From: Amycolatopsis thailandensis
GTDB taxonomy: Bacteria > Actinomycetota > Actinomycetes > Mycobacteriales > Pseudonocardiaceae
Length of the DNA stretch: 64,000 nt
Direction of reading: 5' to 3'
NCBI RefSeq assembly: GCF_002234405.1
Contig: NZ_NMQT01000092.1
Span: 1 to 64,000, forward strand
Shown: positions 33,324 to 41,378 of the stretch, piece after piece
Layout of the letters: each line of letters opens with the position of its first letter
Position numbering within the stretch: the first letter of the stretch is position 1
The notes under the pieces: generated by a model
The model's database searches: none
What the model saw: the letters and a program-made list of their open reading frames with translations, nothing else
Told to the model about the DNA's origin: nothing
Made by a program: the position numbers and the translations under genes

Positions 33324-34729
33324 ACCTGGGCCTCCAGCGACCGGTAGTCGATCTTGCCGCTGGCGAGCAACGGCACGGTGTCGATGGGACGGACGTCGAA
33401 CCCGCTCGTGTGCAGGTGCAGCCGCTCGGACAGCGCCTTCGCGGCGTCCTTGCAGATCGCCTTGGCTCCGTCGCCCTCGGGCAACTCGGCGAACAGGACG
33501 ACCTTGTCCCCGGCCGGGACGGCGGCCACGACGTCGATCCCCACCGAGGCTGAACGCACGGCGTGCTCGAGATCATCCAGGCTGACGCGGTTGCCGAAGA
33601 CCTTGCCGATCCGCTTGAGACGGCCGGTGATGTAGAGGAAGCCGTCTTCGTCGAGGTAGCCGAGGTCGCCGGTGGCCAGCACGCCGCCGTATTCGTCGCC
33701 CGCGGCCAGCCCGGCCTCGTCCTCGGCGTAGCCCATCATCACGTTGGGCCCGCGATAGACGACCTCGCCGACGATCTTCGGGTGCTTGGTCTCGGAACCG
33801 TCCTCGCGCCGGACGGCGAACGAGCCGCCGGGCAACGCGGGCCCGGCCGAACCGAGTTTCTCCGCGAGCCGGTCCGCCGGGACGGTGGTCATCCGCGGGG
33901 CGGCCTCGGTCTGCCCGTACATGACGAACATCCGGCCGCCGACCTCGCGGATCTTGTCGTTGAACTGGGCGACGAGGTCGTCACGCAGCTTGCCGCCCGC
34001 CTGGGTCAGCGTGCGCAGCGTCGGGTACTTCGCCGGGTCGAACTTCAGGCGCCGCAGCATCTCGTAGTGGTACGGCACGCCCGCGAGCGAAGTGACCTTG
34101 TGCTCGTTGACCGCGTCCCAGAACCCGCGCCCGAGCACGCCGGACGGCTCGATGACGACGGTCGCGCCGCGGACGAGGTGCGAGTTCAGCACGGACAGGC
34201 CGTAGCTGTAGTGCAGCGGGAGACTGGTCGGCGCGACCTCGTCGCGGTCGATGCCGAGCACCTGCGCGATCGCGTCGGCGTTGGCGAACACCGCACCACG
34301 TGAAAGCCGGACCAGCTTCGGGTTTCCGGTGGAACCACTGGTCGGCAGCAGGATCGCGAGATGCGGATGCGGCTCCACCCCGTCGGCGGACTCCCGGACC
34401 CAGTGTCCGTCGGAGACGCCGTAACCCTCGGGTGCGGGCGCGTCCGGCGCGGACAGCACGGCGGCCGGGCGGAAACGCTCGATGAGCCCCGCCAGGACGT
34501 CGGCGTCCAGCGCCGGGTCGATCAGCGCGATCGCGCGCCCGGCCTCGAACGCGCCGAGGTAGTTCAGCACGCTTTCGAGGTCCACCGACATCCGCGCGAA
34601 CAACGCGCCCGGCGGCAGCAGCCCCAGCGCGGCCCCCACGCGGGTGACCTCGGCGTCGAGTTCCTCGCCCGCGAGCGTCTTGCCGCTCGTGACCTCTACC
34701 AGTCGTGCACCCACACCCAAAAGGGTCAT
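33320..34729 (-). CDS. AMP-dependent acyl ligase
   Basis: A 469-residue adenylate-forming enzyme. The P-loop is P-T-S-G-S-T-G-N-P-K, the A5 motif Y-G-Q-T-E-A-A-P-R-M, and the hinge region T-G-D-L-G-Y-L-D-E-D-G-F with G-R-L-K-R-I-G-K. The C-terminal catalytic Lys is in A-S-G-K-I-D-Y. Such enzymes make acyl-AMP and load the acyl group on CoA or a carrier protein. Next to an ACP gene, loading of that ACP is the simplest reading. Length is short for CoA ligases (about 500-550). It overlaps the SDR gene by 1 nt and the LuxE-like gene by 4 nt. Confidence 0.85.
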   Translation of the reverse strand: MTLLGVGARLVEVTSGKTLAGEELDAEVTRVGAALGLLPPGALFARMSVDLESVLNYLGAFEAGRAIALIDPALDADVLAGLIERFRPAAVLSAPDAPAPEGYGVSDGHWVRESADGVEPHPHLAILLPTSGSTGNPKLVRLSRGAVFANADAIAQVLGIDRDEVAPTSLPLHYSYGLSVLNSHLVRGATVVIEPSGVLGRGFWDAVNEHKVTSLAGVPYHYEMLRRLKFDPAKYPTLRTLTQAGGKLRDDLVAQFNDKIREVGGRMFVMYGQTEAAPRMTTVPADRLAEKLGSAGPALPGGSFAVRREDGSETKHPKIVGEVVYRGPNVMMGYAEDEAGLAAGDEYGGVLATGDLGYLDEDGFLYITGRLKRIGKVFGNRVSLDDLEHAVRSASVGIDVVAAVPAGDKVVLFAELPEGDGAKAICKDAAKALSERLHLHTSGFDVRPIDTVPLLASGKIDYRSLEAQV

Positions 34730-35457
34730 CAGAGAACAAGTCCTCCATCGATGCCCAGCACCTGGCCGGTGATGAACGAAGCGTCATCACTGACGAGGAA
34801 CCGGATCGCGTTCGCCACGTCCTCGGGCGTCCCGAGCCGTCCGAGAGGCGTCTTGCCGATGTTCTCGGCCTTCGCGTCCTCCGTCAGACCCGAGGTCAGG
34901 TCGGTGTCGATGACGCCGGGCGCCACCGCGTTGACCCGGATCCCGGAGCGGCCGAGTTCCTTCGCGGCCGAACGCGCGATGTTCGCAACCGCCGCCTTCG
35001 AGGCCGCGTACACCGTCTGACCGGCGCTTCCGTGCTCGCCGACGATCGAGGCAAGCACGACGATGGCGCCGGTTTTCTTCCGCATCATCGCCCGGGCCGC
35101 GGCCTGGACGGTGTGCAGCGTGCCGGCGACGTTCGTGCTCAGCGTGGTGTCGACGAGCTCCTCGCGGATCATGCCGAGGAGCGCGTCCTCCATGATCCCG
35201 GCGTTGGCGACCACGATGTCGAGCTTGCCGTGCTCCTTGGCCACGCCGCGGACCAGCGTCGACACGGCCTTGGCGTCGGTGACGTCCAGGGCGAGCCCGC
35301 TCGCGGCACCCGCCGCGGCCGCCGCTTCCTTGGCCTTGGTCTCGTCACGGCCGGTCAGCACCACGGTGGCGCCCGCCTCGGCGAGCGCCCGCGCGGTGGC
35401 CAGCCCGATGCCCCGGGTACCCCCGGTGACCAGGGCGACCTTGCCTGCCAGCATCAC
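34729..35457 (-). CDS. FabG-like short-chain reductase
   Basis: A 242-residue SDR with the full 3-oxoacyl-ACP reductase pattern: T-G-G-T-R-G-I-G for NADPH, the N-A-G motif, Ser in V-L-A-S-I-V-G, and Y-A-A-S-K. The C-terminal S-F-I-T-G-Q-V-L-G-I-D-G-G-L is close to FabG. It would reduce a 3-oxoacyl group to the (R)-3-hydroxy form. Beside an ACP and an LpxA-like enzyme this fits supply of hydroxyacyl-ACP (inference). It overlaps the ACP gene by 4 nt. Confidence 0.85.
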   Translation of the reverse strand: MMLAGKVALVTGGTRGIGLATARALAEAGATVVLTGRDETKAKEAAAAAGAASGLALDVTDAKAVSTLVRGVAKEHGKLDIVVANAGIMEDALLGMIREELVDTTLSTNVAGTLHTVQAAARAMMRKKTGAIVVLASIVGEHGSAGQTVYAASKAAVANIARSAAKELGRSGIRVNAVAPGVIDTDLTSGLTEDAKAENIGKTPLGRLGTPEDVANAIRFLVSDDASFITGQVLGIDGGLVL

Positions 35458-35693
35458 TTGGACTGGAGGTCGGTCACCATGTCGACGGCGACCTTGAAGC
35501 TGGACATGTCGATCACCTGGTCGGTGTCGAATTCCACATCGAACTCGTCCTCGATGGCCGCGACCAGCGCCATGTGACCGACCGAGTCCCAGGCCTCGAT
35601 GTCGCGGTACTTCAGGTTTTCGACGTCGACCTCGCCATCGAGGTCCAGCGCCTCGACGAAGACCTCACGCAGCTTGCCGGCGACTTCCGCCAT
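35454..35693 (-). CDS. Acyl carrier protein
   Basis: A 79-residue acidic protein of the ACP family. The phosphopantetheine attachment site is S37 in W-D-S-V-G-H-M, with the usual four-helix pattern and acidic second helix (A-A-I-E-D-E-F-D-V-E-F). The D-S-V-G-H variant of the usual D-S-L motif is common in carriers dedicated to one pathway rather than to fatty acid synthesis. It overlaps the reductase gene by 4 nt and follows the LpxA-like gene after 10 nt, so it is a dedicated carrier for this operon. Confidence 0.9.
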   Translation of the reverse strand: MAEVAGKLREVFVEALDLDGEVDVENLKYRDIEAWDSVGHMALVAAIEDEFDVEFDTDQVIDMSSFKVAVDMVTDLQSK

Positions 35694-35703
35694 GTCCGTA
35701 CTC

Positions 35704-36435
35704 CTAATGATCGTCGCGCGGACGGGCGTCCCACGCCTTCACCAAGGTAGAGAGGTCGCCGGGCAGCCGGTCGGCCAGCCCGTCCTCAGGGAGACCGGCC
35801 TTACCCTTCAGCCACGGTCCCAGTGCCTCGATGGTGGCCTCGTCCAGCCCGCGGCGGGACAGCCCGACGGTATTGACGCCTGTCACCCGGGCGGGGTTGC
35901 CGACGGCGATGGTGAACGCGCCCACTTCCTTCCGGACCGCGGAGCTCATCCCGACCATCGCACCGGGGCCGATGACGACCCGCTGGTGCAGGATCGCGCC
36001 CATGCCCAGGTTCGCCCCGGACCAGACGTGGCAGTGGCCGCCGGTGATGACGTTCGAAGCGACCGTGACGGCGTCCTCGACCAGGCAGTCGTGGGCGATG
36101 TGGGAGCCGCGGAGGAAGTAGCCGCCGTCGCCGATGGTGGTCGTGCGCCAGGTGCCCTGGTGGACGCTGACGTATTCGCGGATCCGGTTGCGGCTGCCGA
36201 TGACGACGCCGTGGCCGTCGTGATCGGGATCACCGTTCGGCGCGGTTTCCCAAGCGGCGGGGTGCTCACGGCCGCGATCCTCGCCGGGGGTCCCGATGGT
36301 CACGTGCGGGCCGATCCAGTTGCCGTCGCCGATGCGCGCCGGGCCCACGATGACCGTGAACGGCCCGATCACGTTGTCATCGCCGAGCTCGACACCCTCG
36401 CCGATGATCGCTGTCGGGTGGATGCGGTTCACCAC
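35704..36435 (-). CDS. LpxA-like acyltransferase (left-handed beta helix)
   Basis: A 243-residue hexapeptide-repeat protein of the LpxA type. I-H-P-T-A-I-I-G-E-G begins the helix, and G-S-H-I-A-H115-D-C-L-V matches the N-A-H-I-A-H-D-C segment of E. coli LpxA, where the second His is the catalytic base. The C-terminal helical part (about 195-243) is also LpxA-like. Residues 51-76 form an acidic insertion not seen in LpxA. LpxA transfers 3-hydroxyacyl from ACP to a UDP-sugar. Gram-positive bacteria make no lipid A, so another acyl-sugar is implied. It heads the operon, divergent from the aminotransferase (158 nt). The GTG start has only a weak ribosome site. Confidence 0.82.
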   Translation of the reverse strand: MVNRIHPTAIIGEGVELGDDNVIGPFTVIVGPARIGDGNWIGPHVTIGTPGEDRGREHPAAWETAPNGDPDHDGHGVVIGSRNRIREYVSVHQGTWRTTTIGDGGYFLRGSHIAHDCLVEDAVTVASNVITGGHCHVWSGANLGMGAILHQRVVIGPGAMVGMSSAVRKEVGAFTIAVGNPARVTGVNTVGLSRRGLDEATIEALGPWLKGKAGLPEDGLADRLPGDLSTLVKAWDARPRDDH

Positions 36436-36593
36436 GTGAGATCCGTTCGTTGTGGCTGGGAGGCAGCCTGGGGTAATGGGCGCTTCGGCGGTCCCGGTAA
36501 CGTGTGGCCCGCGCCAGAGAGGGCGGCCGGGCGCAGAACCGGCGGCTCACTGTACCGGACGCACCAGAACGCCCAGTCGAGAGAGACTTGCAG

Positions 36594-37700
36594 ATGATCC
36601 CCATTACCGTGGTCGACGTCCGTGACGCGGAGGACCTCGTCGTCGAGGTGCTGCGATCCGGCGCCATCGCACAGGGACCGATGGTCAAGCGCTTCGAGGA
36701 CGCGTTCGCGAGCGTTTCCGGCACGAAGCACGCGATCGCCGTCAACAACGGCACCACCGCGCTGGTCGCCGCCATCCAGGCGCTCGACCTTCAGCCGGGC
36801 GACGAGGTCGTCACCTCGCCGTTCACCTTCGTGGCCACGCTGAACGCGATCCTGGAAGCCGGCGCGACCGTCCGCTTCGCCGACATCCGGCGCGACGACT
36901 TCGCGATCGACCCGGACGCCGTCGCCGCCGCGATCACCGACCGCACCAAGGTCCTCATGCCGGTCCACCTCTACGGGCAGACCGCGGACATGGGCAAGCT
37001 CGCGCCGCTGGCCGCCGAGCACGGTCTCAAGGTCATCGAGGACTCCGCGCAGGCCGTCGGCGCCTCGTTCGAGGGCAAGCAGGCCGGGTCCTTCGGGATC
37101 GGCTGCTTCTCCTTGTACGCCACCAAGAACATCACCACCGCCGAGGGCGGCGTCATCACCACGGATGACGACAAGCTGGCCGACGCCCTGCGTGTCCTGC
37201 GCAACCAGGGCATGCGCGCCCGCTACCAGTACGAGGTCGCCGGGCACAACTACCGGATGACCGATCTGCACGCCGCCGTCGGCATCCCGCAGCTGGAGAA
37301 GCTGGACCAGCTCACCGCCGCCCGGCAGGCCAACGCGAAGCGCCTTTCCGAGGGCCTCGCCGGCACCCCGGGTCTCGACATCCCGCAGGTGCTGCCGGGC
37401 CGTGAGCACGTGTGGCACCAGTACACCGTGCTGGTCGGCCCGCACGCCTTCCTCTCGCGCGACGAACTCGCCGCCGCGCTGACGGAAAAGGGCATCGGCA
37501 ACGGGATCTACTACCCGAAGATCGTCTTCGACTACGACTGCTACCGGAACAACCCGCTGATCCCCGACGCGAAGGTCGAGGATTTCCCGGTGGCGGGCGC
37601 CGTCGCCGCGCAGGCGCTTTCGCTGCCGGTGCACCCGCACCTTTCCGAGTCCGACCTGGACACCATCATCGAGACGGTTCGCGAGGTACTCGGCGCATGA
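36594..37700 (+). CDS. DegT/DnrJ/EryC1 sugar aminotransferase (GnnB/WbpE-like)
   Basis: A 368-residue PLP enzyme of the sugar aminotransferase family. The catalytic Lys is K178 in Y-A-T-K-N-I-T-T-A-E-G-G, and N-N-G-T-T-A-L binds the phosphate. F-I/L-length and the H-L-Y-G-Q loop agree with WecE/WbpE/GnnB-type enzymes that aminate a UDP-keto-sugar with glutamate. It is coupled (ATGA) to an oxidoreductase gene. That pairing is the one seen for GnnA/GnnB, which make the 3-amino sugar acylated by LpxA in some bacteria. Start chosen at MIPITVVD with GAGAGAG upstream; an open frame extends 30 codons earlier. Confidence 0.85.
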   Translation: MIPITVVDVRDAEDLVVEVLRSGAIAQGPMVKRFEDAFASVSGTKHAIAVNNGTTALVAAIQALDLQPGDEVVTSPFTFVATLNAILEAGATVRFADIRRDDFAIDPDAVAAAITDRTKVLMPVHLYGQTADMGKLAPLAAEHGLKVIEDSAQAVGASFEGKQAGSFGIGCFSLYATKNITTAEGGVITTDDDKLADALRVLRNQGMRARYQYEVAGHNYRMTDLHAAVGIPQLEKLDQLTAARQANAKRLSEGLAGTPGLDIPQVLPGREHVWHQYTVLVGPHAFLSRDELAAALTEKGIGNGIYYPKIVFDYDCYRNNPLIPDAKVEDFPVAGAVAAQALSLPVHPHLSESDLDTIIETVREVLGA

Positions 37701-38656
37701 CGACGCACAAGATCGCCCTCATCGGCACGGGCAACATGGGTTCCCTGCACGCCCGCGTGCTCGCGGCGAACGAGAACGTGGACCTCGTCCGCGTCATCGA
37801 CCCGCGCGAAGAGGCGGGCCGCAAGGTCGCCGAACGCTACGAAACCCAGTGGACGCCCGAAATCGGCTCTCTGTCCGATGTGGACGCCGTCGTGCTCGCT
37901 TCGGCCACCGAGGCGCATTATGAGCTGGCGCAGGAGGTTCTGGGCCAGGGCAAGCCGATGCTGGTCGAGAAGCCGGTCTGCAACAGCCTGGAATTCTCCA
38001 AGGAGATCGTCGGGCTGTCGGCGAAGCAGGACGTCCCGCTGATGTGCGGGCTCCTGGAGCGCTACAACCCTGCCGTGATGACCGCGCGGGCGCTGGTCAA
38101 CGAGCCGATCCACCTGATGGCCCGCCGCCACGGCCCGTACGCGCCGCGTATCAAGACCGGTGTCGCGTGGGACCTGCTGGTGCACGACGTCGACCTGGCG
38201 ATCCAGTTCTTCGGTGGCGCGACCCCGCAGCGGGTCGCCTCCGGCGCCGGCTACTTCCACCCGAATTCGGTCGAAGGCGCCGAGGACACCATCGAGACGG
38301 TGCTGTCGTTCGAGTCCGGCCTCGCCACGGTTTCCGCGTCCCGCCTCGGGCAGCGCAAGGTCCGTTCGCTCTGGGTGTCCGAACTGGACCGCATGATCGA
38401 GATCGACCTGCTGCGCCGCGACGTCACCATCTACCGGCACGTCTCGCACGACTCGGTCACCGAGGACGGCCTCGGCTACCGCCAGCAGACCGTCATCGAG
38501 ATCCCGGAACTGGTCACCGCGCGCGAGCCTCTCGCGACCCAGCTGGACCGGTTCCTGGAGCTGCTCGAAGGCAAGATCGACGCCGACACCGAGCGCGACC
38601 TGATCCTGCCTTCGCACGCCGTCGTCGACCAGGTTCTGACGCAGGCCGCGGCCTGA
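37697..38656 (+). CDS. Gfo/Idh/MocA sugar oxidoreductase (GnnA/WlbA-like)
   Basis: A 319-residue NAD(P)-dependent oxidoreductase. The Rossmann loop is I-G-T-G-N-M-G, and the catalytic E-K-P motif is in L-V-E-K-P-V-C. A second catalytic region is H-D-V-D-L-A-I-Q. Enzymes of this type oxidise the 3-hydroxyl of UDP-amino sugars (GnnA, WlbA/WbpB), after which an aminotransferase such as the gene it overlaps adds an amino group. The exact substrate cannot be read from the sequence. The ATGA overlap fixes the start and couples the two enzymes. A family B palindrome follows the stop by 8 nt. Confidence 0.85.
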   Translation: MTTHKIALIGTGNMGSLHARVLAANENVDLVRVIDPREEAGRKVAERYETQWTPEIGSLSDVDAVVLASATEAHYELAQEVLGQGKPMLVEKPVCNSLEFSKEIVGLSAKQDVPLMCGLLERYNPAVMTARALVNEPIHLMARRHGPYAPRIKTGVAWDLLVHDVDLAIQFFGGATPQRVASGAGYFHPNSVEGAEDTIETVLSFESGLATVSASRLGQRKVRSLWVSELDRMIEIDLLRRDVTIYRHVSHDSVTEDGLGYRQQTVIEIPELVTAREPLATQLDRFLELLEGKIDADTERDLILPSHAVVDQVLTQAAA

Positions 38657-38664
38657 TCTTCCCT

Positions 38665-38729
38665 CGCATTTAGTCCTCTGGATGCGGTAGTTGCCCAGGG
38701 CAAGTACCGCATCCAGAGGACTAATTGCG
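38665..38729. repeat. Long palindrome, family B, third copy
   Basis: A stem of about 31 pairs with two mismatches and a minimal loop near 38697. It carries the family arm TTTAGTCCTCTGGATGCGG, with compensating G/C changes on both sides. It follows the oxidoreductase stop by 8 nt. Unlike the other copies it lies between two plus-strand genes. Confidence 0.87.
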
Positions 38730-38768
38730 TCGGGACCTGTCCCGGGTGGGCGCGGCTACCGTCCGCGG

Positions 38769-39245
38769 GTGCCCAAGACCCTCAAACGCGCGACGACCGT
38801 TCTGGCCCTGGCGGCGTTGACGTGGATGATCACCTCGGGACTGCTCTCGTTCCTCGCGTTCATGCAAGGCGTGGACGGGTCTCGCGTCCGTCAGGAGGAT
38901 CCGGGTTCGCCGGTCATCATCTGGTTCCTCGTGCTCGGCGTCGTCCAGATGGCACTGTGCGTGGTGACCAGGGCGGGCCGGAACTGGGCACGGGTGGCCC
39001 TCACCGTTTCGGCGATCCTCGTGAGTCTCGTTCTGCTGAGCACCGTGATCGCCGCGGTGGTCACCTACCTGGACGCGGCCGAGCGTGCCACCGTTTTGGG
39101 CCGTGAAGTCGAGGTGTCGGGCCTGGGGATCGTCCTCGTCGTGATCGACGTGCTCGTCCTCGCGGGGATCGTGCTCGGCATCGTCGGGTTGTACCGGTCC
39201 TCGGTCAACGCTTACTTCGTGAGGCGCTGGCCCCGCACGTCGTAA
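38769..39245 (+). CDS. Small four-helix membrane protein
   Basis: A 158-residue protein with four predicted membrane helices (about residues 10-33, 50-68, 78-100 and 120-143). A short charged N-terminus holds K-T-L-K-R. No family is recognised. The GTG start lies 6 nt after TACCGT, so the mRNA is probably leaderless. An earlier in-frame start would fall inside the palindrome. Its last 34 nt overlap the end of the opposite-strand gene. Membrane proteins of this size are often partners of sigma factor systems, but no link is shown. Confidence 0.68.
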   Translation: MPKTLKRATTVLALAALTWMITSGLLSFLAFMQGVDGSRVRQEDPGSPVIIWFLVLGVVQMALCVVTRAGRNWARVALTVSAILVSLVLLSTVIAAVVTYLDAAERATVLGREVEVSGLGIVLVVIDVLVLAGIVLGIVGLYRSSVNAYFVRRWPRTS

Positions 39246-39970
39246 GCGATGAGGGGGGTCAGCACTCCCGCCGACTCCACCTGGGAACCGTCGAACCAGA
39301 AGATGGAGACCGACGGGTCTTCGCTCCAGGGGACCACGTTCGCCTCGACCGGCTTCCCCCGGACCGTGCTGGTGATCCGCGCCGCGCCGCCGGCGAAGTA
39401 GCCGAACACGGGGACGAACGCGCCCCGGACCACGTCCCCGCCGTCCACCGCGTGGAAGCCGAACGACCGGTCGGACTTCTTGTACTCGTTGCTCATCATC
39501 AGGTCTTCGTACGAACCGTCACCGTTCCGGTAGGCGATCCGCAGGCCGAACTCGATGTTGGGCATGTCGGGTTCGTCGAGCGCGGAAGCGTAGAGCACTA
39601 TCTCCCGGCCGTCGTCGCTCTTGGTGCCGAGGGAGATGATGTTGCCGAGCGGTACCGAGGTCGACGGAGCCTGGGTGCTCGTCGCCTGCGGTGAGGGTGG
39701 CGTCGACGCGGGCTGCGGCAGCGACGAAGACGGCGCGCTCGCGGCGGGCGGGAGCGGCTGCCGGCCGGGCGGTGGTTTCTTCAGCGCGACCGCGCCGACG
39801 ATGACCAGCACCGTCACCACGGTGGCGGCGACCCCGCCCGCGCCGGTCGCGAGCCTGCGACGGCGGCGGATGCGCCTGCCCTTGGTCATGATCGCGCCGA
39901 GGTCGGGCTCGGTGAACTCCTCGGCAGGCGGTTCCCGCAAAGCCGAGCGCAGCGTCTCGAGGTCGGTCAT
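39212..39970 (-). CDS. Membrane-anchored partner of the SigE-type sigma factor
   Basis: A 252-residue single-pass protein. About 45 residues with a basic K-G-R-R-I-R-R-R-R-R patch lie inside, followed by one membrane helix near residues 41-62. A Pro/Ser/Thr-rich linker (about 65-105) then leads to an outer beta-rich domain with W-F-D-G-S-Q. This matches proteins encoded directly after SigE-family factors in actinobacteria, which may control them. There is no zinc anti-sigma motif. The start overlaps the sigma stop by 4 nt, which supports a functional pair. Confidence 0.72.
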   Translation of the reverse strand: MTDLETLRSALREPPAEEFTEPDLGAIMTKGRRIRRRRRLATGAGGVAATVVTVLVIVGAVALKKPPPGRQPLPPAASAPSSSLPQPASTPPSPQATSTQAPSTSVPLGNIISLGTKSDDGREIVLYASALDEPDMPNIEFGLRIAYRNGDGSYEDLMMSNEYKKSDRSFGFHAVDGGDVVRGAFVPVFGYFAGGAARITSTVRGKPVEANVVPWSEDPSVSIFWFDGSQVESAGVLTPLIAYDVRGQRLTK

Positions 39971-40488
39971 CGTCCCAGCCCGCCGATCAGTTCCGTTCCG
40001 TCCTCCGCGGTGATCCGCAGCTTGGTCAGGGCGCGGGAGTTGGTGCTCTTCACGGTGCCCACCGAGACACCCAGCTCACCGGCCACATCGGATTCCTTCA
40101 AGTCGAAGAAGTGCCGGAGCACCACTACGGCTCTCTCCCGGTCTGTGAGCGTACGCAACGCGTCAAGGAGCCATTTCCGCTGGACAACGGCCCCGGCGAC
40201 GTCCATCCCGCTCGGCTGCTCGGGGATCTCCTCGGTGGCGTTCTCGCGGATCGGGCGCCGCCAGCCGTCGATCACATGGTTGACGAGGACCTGCCGCGCG
40301 TACGCGTAGGCGTCCTTGCGGCGTACCCGCGACCAGGCCGCGTACGTCTTGGCGAGCGCCGTCTGGGCGGCGTCCTCGGCCTGATGGCGGTCGCTGGTCA
40401 GCAGGTAGGCCGCATGCTGAAGACGGGTCGACGAGTTCCGCACGAACTCGACGAACTCGTCATCGCCGCGAGCCACCCTGGTCCTCAT
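39967..40488 (-). CDS. SigE-family RNA polymerase sigma factor
   Basis: A 173-residue ECF-type sigma factor of the actinobacterial SigE family. Region 2 includes F-V-R-N-S-S-T-R-L-Q-H-A-A-Y-L-L-T and E-D-A-A-Q-T-A-L-A-K-T-Y. Region 4 carries the helix-turn-helix D-V-A-G-E-L-G-V-S-V-G-T-V-K-S. Region 4 also includes L-P-type spacing but no long C-terminal tail. The ATG at 40488 has GGAG just upstream, but very close. A GTG seven codons earlier is possible. It is coupled to the membrane partner. Target genes cannot be told. Confidence 0.85.
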   Translation of the reverse strand: MRTRVARGDDEFVEFVRNSSTRLQHAAYLLTSDRHQAEDAAQTALAKTYAAWSRVRRKDAYAYARQVLVNHVIDGWRRPIRENATEEIPEQPSGMDVAGAVVQRKWLLDALRTLTDRERAVVVLRHFFDLKESDVAGELGVSVGTVKSTNSRALTKLRITAEDGTELIGGLGR

Positions 40489-40547
40489 CTCCGTTCGACG
40501 GTTGACCACCCGAAAGGTTGCCTCGACCGCTGTCGTTGCGTGAAGGG

Positions 40548-41132
40548 TCAGTCCTTCCGACGAGTGAACCGGAGCGCTACGACGATACCGGCGGCGACCA
40601 CGGCGACCGCGAGGACGATCCAGACCCAGGTCGGCAGCAACCCCTCGGGCGTGGTCTCGTCGGCCTGCGGTGCCGGGGTGGCGGTGGGTTGGGCCTGGCT
40701 GCTCGCGGGAGGCGGGCTGCTCTGGGCCTGGCTACTCGGGGCCTGGCTGGACGGCGGCGCGGCCGGGTTGCTGAGGCTGAACTTCACCGAGCCGCTCGCG
40801 ACGTCCGAGTCCTCGAAGGTCACCTTGTAGCGGAGGGTGTACTCGCCCGCGGGCCCGACGGCCTGGACGGGCGCCGTGACGACGGTGCCGGCGACCTCCG
40901 CGCGGCCGACCGTCCACGACGCGTTCCCGGGTCCGGTGATCTGGATCGGGTTCTCGGCGAGGGTGACCGGGCCGGAGAAGGTGAGCTTGATCTGTGTCGG
41001 CGGCGTCGCCAGCGACGCTCCCCGCGCCGGGTCGCTGCTCTTCAGCTCCGCATGGGCCAGCGCCGGGGTCGCGGCGCCCAGCAGGATCGACCCGGTGACC
41101 AGCAACGACGCGCCGAACCGCTTGAACCTCAT
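40548..41132 (-). CDS. CopC-domain copper-binding protein, membrane anchored
   Basis: A 194-residue exported protein. After cleavage at A-L-A the mature chain would start at H27, the N-terminal His typical of CopC Cu(II) ligands (H-A-E-L-K-S-S-D-P-A). The CopC beta-barrel ends near residue 122 with S-V-K-F-S-L. A Pro/Ser/Gln linker and a C-terminal membrane helix (about 168-188) with basic tail follow. CopC proteins carry copper outside the membrane; the usual CopD partner is not present here. A GGGAGGG ribosome site precedes the ATG. It may be co-transcribed with the sigma gene 60 nt downstream, but no such link is proven. Confidence 0.85.
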   Translation of the reverse strand: MRFKRFGASLLVTGSILLGAATPALAHAELKSSDPARGASLATPPTQIKLTFSGPVTLAENPIQITGPGNASWTVGRAEVAGTVVTAPVQAVGPAGEYTLRYKVTFEDSDVASGSVKFSLSNPAAPPSSQAPSSQAQSSPPPASSQAQPTATPAPQADETTPEGLLPTWVWIVLAVAVVAAGIVVALRFTRRKD

Positions 41133-41238
41133 CGGACCACCCTCCCGCGGGGAACTCGCACGCTGAGCCTAGTAGTCGGTCCGGGTGGGGTGATGGTTCC
41201 CGTCGGCGTCGGGTCTCGTGCTTGGCCGGCCGAGCGTG

Positions 41239-41295
41239 GTGTTGCGAAAGCCACTTTCGCAACGTTGGAGGTTGCGAAAGTGGCTTTCACAACGC
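41239..41295. repeat. Double hairpin, family E (GTTGCGAAAGTGGCTTTC)
   Basis: Two inverted copies of GTTGCGAAAG-(3 nt)-CTTTCGCAAC lie at 41241-41263 and 41271-41293. Each folds on itself (10 bp, 3-nt loop). They also pair with each other (23 bp with one mismatch, 7-nt loop). It is 110 nt upstream of the copC-like gene. Confidence 0.82.
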
Positions 41296-41321
41296 GCTAC
41301 CGCGGCGCCGCTTGCCGGTGA

Positions 41322-41378
41322 GTGTCATGAAAGACCCTTTCCTGACGTTTTTCGTCAGGAAAGGGTCTTTCATGACAT
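41322..41378. repeat. Long palindrome, family D (TGTCATGAAAGACCC)
   Basis: A 25-bp perfect stem (41323-41347 with 41353-41377) around a TTTTT loop. It starts TGTCATGA like family A, but the inner arm is AAGACCCTTTCCTGACG. It ends one base before the stop codon of the Uma2-like gene and so lies at that gene's 3' end. Confidence 0.88.

Noticed and set aside
35704..36435. Lipid A synthesis gene
   Set aside because: The enzyme resembles LpxA, but no LpxC, LpxD or outer membrane genes are present and the organism is an actinomycete.
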